DNA of 33,411 nucleotides from Pelagibius sp. (GTDB lineage Bacteria; Pseudomonadota; Alphaproteobacteria; Kiloniellales; Kiloniellaceae): positions 1 through 33,411 of the forward strand of contig NZ_JANQKD010000039.1 in the NCBI RefSeq assembly GCF_028281305.1, given 5' to 3'. Within the stretch, counting starts at the first letter, position 1. The number at the start of each line of letters is the position of its first letter. A program made the translations under genes and the position numbers. The notes beneath the pieces were generated by a model. It did not search any database. It was not told where the DNA came from and saw only the letters and a list, made by a program, of their open reading frames with translations. Below are positions 28,424-33,411 of this stretch, piece after piece.

Positions 28424-29596
28424 ATGACCATTACCGCCGTCGATCTTCATTATGCCGAACGGCCAGAGCCCCGGGCTCTGACCCCCATCACGCCTGCCGT
28501 CACGCTGCAGGCCATGGCAACCGCCGTGCCCGGCTACACCCTGCGTCAGGAAGATGTGGTCCGCCGGGTCAAGCACCTCTTTGCGGACCGCCGTCTCGAC
28601 ATCGATCGGCTCCTGCCCGCTTTCGACAATGCCGGCATCCTGACGCGCCGCTCCTGCATGCCCATCGACTGGTACCTGACCCCCAGCGACTGGAAGACCC
28701 GCAACCAGCTCTTCGTCGACAATGCGGTCGACCTCCTCGAAGAGGCGGCGCTGGATTGCCTTGCTCAGACCGGCCTGGGGCCGGAGTCCATCGACGGACT
28801 CGTCACGGTTTCGACAACCGGCGTCGCGACCCCGAGCCTCGATGCCCATCTGATGAACCGGATGGCCTTCCGCAGCGACCTTCAGCGCCTGCCGATCTTC
28901 GGCCTGGGCTGCGCCGGCGGCGTCATCGGCCTGTCCCGGGCCGCAGCCATGGCGCGGGCCACGCCGGGAGCGAAGATCCTCTGTCTCGTTGTGGAGCTCT
29001 GCGCCCTCACCTTCCGCGCCAATGACCGCTCCAAGAGCAACGTCATTGCAACGGCCCTGTTCGGCGACGGCGCAGCCGCGGTGCTGCTGGAGGCCACGGG
29101 CCCCGACGCCCCGGCCCCAACAGAGGCAGTTTCCGGAACCGGGGTCCCGGATAGCGCTCGGTTGGCGCAAGGACCGCGGTTGACCGCCGGCGGCGAGTTC
29201 ACCTGGCCGGCCTCCCTGGACGTTATGGGCTGGACGGTGGAGAACGACGGCCTGGGGGTTCTCTTCTCCCGGGACATTCCTGCCTTGGTGCGCGAGCGCC
29301 TGGGCTCTGCGCTCGACGGCTTTCTCTCGGAGCAGGGCTTTGGCCGCGACGACATCGACGGCTACATCTGCCATCCCGGCGGCGCCAAGGTGATCGCGGC
29401 CCTGGAGGAGGTCTTCGGGCTGGAGGACGGGGCCCTGACGGACGCGCGTGCGGTGTTGCGGGATTTCGGGAACATGTCGGCCGTGACCGTACTCTTCGTG
29501 TTGGAGCGCATGCGCGCCGCCGGCCTCAGGGGCCGCTACGTGATGACAGCGCTGGGCCCCGGCTTCACCGCCGGCTTCCAGATTTTGGAAGCCTGA
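28424..29596 (+). CDS. Type III polyketide synthase (chalcone synthase family)
   Basis: 390 residues. Catalytic triad visible: Cys163 in FGLGCAGGVIGL, His317 in YICHPGGAKVI and Asn350 in FGNMSAVTVLF. The motif GDGAAAVLLEA and the C-terminal ALGPGFTAGF are family hallmarks. The enzyme condenses malonyl-CoA units onto an acyl-CoA starter; bacterial members make alkylpyrones, alkylresorcinols or similar phenolic lipids. The next gene, 4 bp downstream, is an ICMT-like methyltransferase, as in the bpsA-bpsB and srsA-srsB pairs, which suggests an O-methylated alkylpyrone- or alkylresorcinol-type product. Confidence 0.9.
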   Translation: MTITAVDLHYAERPEPRALTPITPAVTLQAMATAVPGYTLRQEDVVRRVKHLFADRRLDIDRLLPAFDNAGILTRRSCMPIDWYLTPSDWKTRNQLFVDNAVDLLEEAALDCLAQTGLGPESIDGLVTVSTTGVATPSLDAHLMNRMAFRSDLQRLPIFGLGCAGGVIGLSRAAAMARATPGAKILCLVVELCALTFRANDRSKSNVIATALFGDGAAAVLLEATGPDAPAPTEAVSGTGVPDSARLAQGPRLTAGGEFTWPASLDVMGWTVENDGLGVLFSRDIPALVRERLGSALDGFLSEQGFGRDDIDGYICHPGGAKVIAALEEVFGLEDGALTDARAVLRDFGNMSAVTVLFVLERMRAAGLRGRYVMTALGPGFTAGFQILEA

Positions 29597-29600
29597 GACC

Positions 29601-30131
29601 ATGAGCGTGCTCTGGATCGTTCTGGTCCTGGTGGCGCTGCAGCGTCTGGGGGAACTGGTCTATGCGCAGCGCAACACCCGTCGCCTGCTGGCCGAAGGCG
29701 GGCGCGAAGCCGGTGCCGGTCACTATCCGCTGCTGGTCGGCCTCCACGCGGCCTGGCTGATCGCCCTCGCTGTCTTCGTGCCAGCGGAAACGCCACCCAA
29801 CTGGGCGTTGCTGGCGGTCTTCGTCGCGCTGCAGGGGCTGCGGCTCTGGGTGCTGGCCAGCCTCGGACGGTATTGGACCACGCGCATCATCACCCTGCCC
29901 GACGCGCCGCTGGTCCGCAAAGGCCCCTACCGCCTGCTGCGTCATCCCAACTACGTAGTGGTGGCCGGGGAGATCCTAATCCTGCCACTGGCGTTCGGCG
30001 CCTGGGAACTGGCGCTGGCGTTCTCGGCAGCCAACGCCGTAATCCTCGCCATCCGCATCCGCTGCGAAGACCAGGCTCTCGCCGCGCGGCGCACAGCCAC
30101 AGTCTCCGCTGGCCCGGTCAGATCTCCATAA
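29601..30131 (+). CDS. ICMT-like membrane methyltransferase paired with the type III PKS
   Basis: 176 residues, with four or more hydrophobic helices. The isoprenylcysteine carboxyl methyltransferase signature [18 protein letters not shown] (about 112-130) provides the SAM site, and a C-terminal RIRCEDQAL continues it. BpsB/SrsB-type members methylate phenolic or pyrone products of their partner type III PKS in the membrane. Its 3' end overlaps the convergent alcohol dehydrogenase gene by 14 bp. Confidence 0.8.
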   Translation: MSVLWIVLVLVALQRLGELVYAQRNTRRLLAEGGREAGAGHYPLLVGLHAAWLIALAVFVPAETPPNWALLAVFVALQGLRLWVLASLGRYWTTRIITLPDAPLVRKGPYRLLRHPNYVVVAGEILILPLAFGAWELALAFSAANAVILAIRIRCEDQALAARRTATVSAGPVRSP

Positions 30132-31137
30132 CGATCCGGCCGTTGATCTTGCCCGCTTCCATGCGGGAGAAGATGGCGTTGATGTCGTCCAGGCGTTCAG
30201 TCGAGTAGCGCGAAGCGACCTTGCCCTCCGCAGCGAACTGCAGCGCCTCGGCCAGATCGTTGCGGGTGCCGACGATGGACCCGCGGATCGTCTTGCGCAT
30301 CAGCACCACCTCGAAGATCGGCAGTTCGAAGCCCCCCGGGGGCAGGCCGACCAGGCTCATGGTCCCGCCGCGGCCCAGCATGCCGACCGCCTGACCGAAG
30401 GAATCGCGGGAGACCGCGGTCACCACCGCGCCTTCCACGCCGCCGCCCTTTTGAACCTCCGCTGCCGCATCGGTGGTGGCTGCATTGATCACCTGATCGG
30501 CGCCGGACTCTTTCGCGAGAGCCAGCTTGTCTTCGGCGATGTCGACGGCGATGACGTGGAAGCCCATGGCTTTGGCATACTGAACAGCCAGTTGTCCGAG
30601 CCCGCCGATCCCCACGATCGCCACAGTCTGGCCCGGCTTCGCCTCGGTTTCCTTCAGGCCCTTGTAGACCGTGACTCCGGCGCAGAGGATCGGCGCCCCC
30701 GGCGCGAAGTCGAGGCCATCGGGCAGGTGGCCGACGTAAGCGGGATCGGCCAGCACGTACTCGGCAAAGCCGCCATTGACGCTGTAGCCTGTGTTCGCCT
30801 GGTCGGTGCAGAGGGTTTCCCAGCCGCCCACGCAGTGGTGGCAGTGGCCGCAGGCCGTGTGCAGCCAGGGCACGCCGACCCGGTCTCCTTCCTTCACCGC
30901 GGTGACGCCTTTGCCCACCTCGGCAACGATGCCGACGCCTTCGTGGCCGGGAATGAAGGGCGGCTTGGGCTTCACCGGCCAGTCGCCCTGGGCGGCGTGC
31001 AGGTCGGTGTGGCAGACGCCGCTGGCGGCGATCTTGACGACGATCTTGCCGTCCCGTGCGCTTGGCTTCTCCACCTCCCGGATATCGAGCGGCTTTCCAA
31101 ACTCGGTGACGACTGCGGCTTTCATCCTGCTGGACAT
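30118..31137 (-). CDS. adhP: Zinc-dependent alcohol dehydrogenase, AdhP type
   Basis: 339 residues from ATG 31137 (ATG 31125 also possible). Catalytic zinc ligands in [10 protein letters not shown] and GHEGVGIV, structural zinc cysteines in [15 protein letters not shown], and the NAD-binding [17 protein letters not shown] followed by Asp in [11 protein letters not shown]. Oxidises primary alcohols, or reduces aldehydes, with NAD(H). Leftward, convergent on the PKS operon. In-frame codons to 31299 are not supported. Confidence 0.9.
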   Translation of the reverse strand: MSSRMKAAVVTEFGKPLDIREVEKPSARDGKIVVKIAASGVCHTDLHAAQGDWPVKPKPPFIPGHEGVGIVAEVGKGVTAVKEGDRVGVPWLHTACGHCHHCVGGWETLCTDQANTGYSVNGGFAEYVLADPAYVGHLPDGLDFAPGAPILCAGVTVYKGLKETEAKPGQTVAIVGIGGLGQLAVQYAKAMGFHVIAVDIAEDKLALAKESGADQVINAATTDAAAEVQKGGGVEGAVVTAVSRDSFGQAVGMLGRGGTMSLVGLPPGGFELPIFEVVLMRKTIRGSIVGTRNDLAEALQFAAEGKVASRYSTERLDDINAIFSRMEAGKINGRIVMEI

Positions 31138-31317
31138 AGCGGCGTCCTTTCCAGCCAATCCGTTCCCTAATGTCGGCTCAAGAGCGCCGGCTTGCAGACC
31201 TTGGCCGGCGGACTCCTGTCCCAAACAGAAAGCTATGGCATGGCCGGAGGCAGCGCCATCGGCTTCGGAAAAGTCGATCAAAGGGTGGCGGGAAAGCAAT
31301 CGCCGCCCTGCTTGACG

Positions 31318-32061
31318 TCAGACCGGAAGGGTCACCCGGTCGACGATCTCCGCGCCGCGCGAGGCCATGAAGTAGAGCCCCATGTGGTGCGTCGGATCCT
31401 GCGGGTGCGCCGCCGTGCGCGGCAGACCAAGGCTCTCCACGGCGGCCATCGGCAGGTCGTAGGTGGCGCAGCCCTTCGTGTAGACAGAGATGTCTTTCAG
31501 GCTGGGCATGAGGTCGTGGTTGCGTGCCGAAAGCAGCGTGAGGACGAAGTCCATAACACAGATGTCCGTGCAGATGCCCACCACCAGCACCCGCTGCAGC
31601 CCGGCGGCGTTCACCCAGTCCACCACCGCGTTGCTGCCGTCCGGACGGATGGCGCCGACAAAGCCGTTGATGCAGTCCTTGCGCACCAGGGTGGTGTGGG
31701 GATCGTTCTCCAGCCAAGCCAATTCCGGCACAAGCTCCTCTTCCCCGGTTCCGGCTTCGCAGTGCGGCGGATAGGGCGGCTCAGGCTTGCCCGGTTCGTG
31801 GGTGTCGAGAAAGGCCAGGATCTTCCAGCCCCGCTCGCTGAAGCCACGGGCCAGACGGTCGGTTTCCGCCACCATGGTGCTCACCTGGGCGTTCGGGGAC
31901 GGCGGCGCCAGGTTGCCGGCGCCCACGGTCGCAAAGCCGTTGACCTCGTCGACGATGACCAGTCCGGTCGCCTCGGCACCCAGGTCCAGCTTTCCCGGCG
32001 CCACCGGCATCGCGGCGGCCAGGTGTTCGGTAAGACCCGGAAGATCGGCGCTGTCCGGCAT
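31318..32061 (-). CDS. Isochorismatase/nicotinamidase-like cysteine hydrolase
   Basis: 247 residues from ATG 32061, with GGAGG 6 bases upstream. Catalytic triad: Asp38 in LVIVDEVNGF, Lys in LVRKDCINGF and Cys in VVGICTDICVMDFVLTLLSA. The cis-peptide and metal-site regions (FLDTHEPGKPEPPYPPHC) are as in nicotinamidase (PncA-type). It would deamidate nicotinamide or a related amide. Longer than E. coli PncA by ~35 residues, mostly at the N-terminus. Confidence 0.82.
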   Translation of the reverse strand: MPDSADLPGLTEHLAAAMPVAPGKLDLGAEATGLVIVDEVNGFATVGAGNLAPPSPNAQVSTMVAETDRLARGFSERGWKILAFLDTHEPGKPEPPYPPHCEAGTGEEELVPELAWLENDPHTTLVRKDCINGFVGAIRPDGSNAVVDWVNAAGLQRVLVVGICTDICVMDFVLTLLSARNHDLMPSLKDISVYTKGCATYDLPMAAVESLGLPRTAAHPQDPTHHMGLYFMASRGAEIVDRVTLPV

Positions 32062-32296
32062 GGCGGCCTCCTGCATAAGCATCCAATGCGGCCAGTTTAG
32101 TCGCCGTCGCCGCCCGGTGCGAGGGGCGAAAGGCGCAGGGCTGACCCGCGTCAGAGCGGGATCTGCCGGAATGCCCCGAAGCTGGCCCTGATACCGGATA
32201 GGGGGCTTTTCGGGGTTTCCAGGCTCCCCGGGCTTTGCTACCTCTCGCCCGCCGGCCCCACGAATCGGGCCCGGGCGGCCGCTGGTCGGGCGCAGA

Positions 32297-32386
32297 GGAT
32301 GGGTGGCCGAGTGGTTGAAGGCACCGGTCTTGAAAACCGGCAGGCGTGAGAGCGTCTCGTGGGTTCGAATCCCACCCCATCCGCCA
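32297..32386 (+). tRNA. tRNA-Ser (anticodon UGA)
   Basis: 90 nt including encoded CCA. Acceptor GGATGGG (32297-32303) pairs with CCCATCC (32376-32382). Anticodon TGA at 32331-32333 in loop CTTGAAA, with stem CCGGT/ACCGG. A long variable arm and the T-loop GGTTCGAATCC are typical of class II serine tRNAs. Confidence 0.96.
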
Positions 32387-32423
32387 AGCTTGCAATCTAT
32401 CTATCTGATATATAACGGGGAAA

Positions 32424-32786
32424 ATGTCGATCGGTCTTTCCGGTCCCACATTTAGGCCCACACTTCGCCCTTTTTTATGGGCTCCGAATACTCCGAAAAC
32501 TCAGGCCGCCGTGGGCACGCTCGCCCATTCCCCTGGTTCGGTCTTCCGGGTGGCTCTGCCTTTGTTCGGAGCCAACAAACACCGCCCTTACGCCCGTCTC
32601 GACCAGTGCGGCTTTGTCGGCTTTCTGTCCCGAAAGCGCGTGATCGCCATGACGGAGGCCGACGTGCTCATGGAGGTGGCGTGGGGGCCAGGTGCCCAGC
32701 AGCGGTATCGGCGCAAGGATCTGTGTAGGGCATCGGGTGCGGTGCTCCTGTGGGGACTGCCCAAAACCACGAAGGGGGAGCGCTAG
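32424..32786 (+). CDS. Doubtful reading frame after tRNA-Ser
   Basis: An open frame of 120 residues, basic and Pro/Gly-rich, with no recognisable family, no clear ribosome site and no conserved motif. It starts 38 bp after the tRNA. The C-terminal part (MTEADVLMEVAWGPGAQQRYRRKD) could be a fragment of a mobile-element or unknown gene. Included as a low-confidence possibility; the 32387-33045 stretch otherwise shows only a terminator-like hairpin. Confidence 0.2.
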   Translation: MSIGLSGPTFRPTLRPFLWAPNTPKTQAAVGTLAHSPGSVFRVALPLFGANKHRPYARLDQCGFVGFLSRKRVIAMTEADVLMEVAWGPGAQQRYRRKDLCRASGAVLLWGLPKTTKGER

Positions 32787-32915
32787 TGACAGTCCATCAC
32801 GGTCCGGCTGTCCGTCCAGAACGGCTTCTTAGTGCTCGACCTTAAGGCCAAGCCCGGCGCGGCTCGGTATGGCAGTATCTATTGTCATCATCATGCTGCG
32901 CCCGGTCAGAGAGAC

Positions 32916-32961
32916 GAAAGGCCGGGCCGGTTCCTGCTCTGCGAAACCGGACCGGCCTTTC
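32916..32961. terminator. Long inverted repeat, likely terminator
   Basis: GAAAGGCCGG-g-CCGGTT (32916-32932) and AACCGG-a-CCGGCCTTTC (32945-32961) form a 16-bp stem with one mismatch. The T/A flanks are short. It is about 85 bp downstream of the leftward YHS gene and probably ends its transcript. Confidence 0.6.
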
Positions 32962-33045
32962 AATCAGTCTGTATCCAGGCCTGCCAGGGCTTAGGGCAGG
33001 AGTGTCACCCTCCCAGAACCCAACCACCGTCGGCGTGATCTCGCC

Positions 33046-33411
33046 TTAGAACGGGTGAATGCGCGGCCAGTTCTCATCGCCAGCTATGATATGCGCCGGA
33101 ATGTCTGCCTGCCAAAGCTCCTGCGCGCGCGGATGGACCTGCACATACAGTACTTCGTCTACGATCTGCCAAACATTGGGATCGCCCGGTGCTTTGTAGC
33201 TCTGGCTGGCCGCCCAAGAGCAATAGCCATCATAAGCAGGGGCGTAACGCTCCGGATCAGCCGCAAAGGCGTCCCGGTTCTCGGTCGAAGCAAAGTACCA
33301 GATCGCTCCGTTCCAGAAATGGTTGATCCGAGCCTCTCCCGGCATTGGACCATCTTGGTGATACGATACCGTGTCATACCCGCCAATCGCGACGGCCAAC
33401 TGGTTTCCTGC
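33046..33411 (-). CDS. YHS domain protein (N-terminus outside window)
   Basis: The visible 121 residues contain the YHS-type segment VAIGGYDTVSYHQDG, then HFWNGAIWYFASTENRDAFAAD and a PERYAPAYDGYCSWA block. YHS domains occur in exported metal-handling and related proteins and typically follow a signal peptide, here presumably beyond the window because the frame stays open to the last base. The C-terminal part (WQIVDEVLYVQVHPRAQELW) is typical. Function is unknown. Confidence 0.8.
   Translation of the reverse strand, partial: AGNQLAVAIGGYDTVSYHQDGPMPGEARINHFWNGAIWYFASTENRDAFAADPERYAPAYDGYCSWAASQSYKAPGDPNVWQIVDEVLYVQVHPRAQELWQADIPAHIIAGDENWPRIHPF

Overview
The window is a high-GC bacterial chromosome segment, most likely from an alphaproteobacterium of the Rhodospirillales/Kiloniellales type. 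This is inferred from the GC-rich codon use and the conserved block rlpA - D,D-carboxypeptidase - tmk - holB - metG - tatD - MBL hydrolase. It also carries a complete ~11.2 kb provirus inserted in the chromosome dimer-resolution (dif) site.

Left host arm (1-3330): the start of mazG, a PAS_5 protein, and two secreted CARDB-like proteins flanking gph. The second CARDB gene has a leader with two strong inverted repeats, one covering its ribosome binding site.

Provirus (about 3338-14493): both ends carry the same 15 bases inside a dif-like site. The right site matches E. coli dif closely, while the left has a diverged XerD arm. No integrase is visible, so host XerC/XerD probably integrate the element. 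A leftward regulator gene and a divergent promoter/operator region with an 18-bp perfect palindrome come first. A 300-bp hairpin-rich stretch follows, then a compact rightward operon: DUF736-like ssDNA-binding protein with an SSB tail, zinc-ribbon proteins, rolling-circle-type initiator, a HerA/FtsK-type packaging ATPase, a PM2-P2/FLiP-like double-jelly-roll major capsid protein, many tiny membrane proteins, beta-rich candidate spike proteins, a lytic transglycosylase, holin-like proteins and two tiny Arg/Lys-rich proteins. Two leftward regulatory genes end the element. This is the layout of a tailless, internal-membrane virus related to corticoviruses and Finnlakeviridae, not a tailed phage or an inovirus.

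The most striking detail is that the attachment site lies inside the coding sequence of the leftward regulator. In the chromosome the regulator ends with 22 host-encoded residues. In the excised circle the same frame would run into the right end of the element, gain 39 different residues and stop 7 bp before the next two leftward genes. Integration would therefore change the regulator's C-terminus and cut a three-gene operon in two.

Right host arm (14511-33411): a DUF1127 protein, a GNAT, a peptide-type ABC solute-binding protein, a membrane protein, the housekeeping/cell-wall block listed above, an MltB-type transglycosylase, a 13-bp tandem repeat, a small lipoprotein, a type III polyketide synthase with an ICMT-like methyltransferase, a zinc alcohol dehydrogenase, a nicotinamidase-like hydrolase, tRNA-Ser(UGA), a gene-poor stretch and a YHS-domain protein cut by the window edge.
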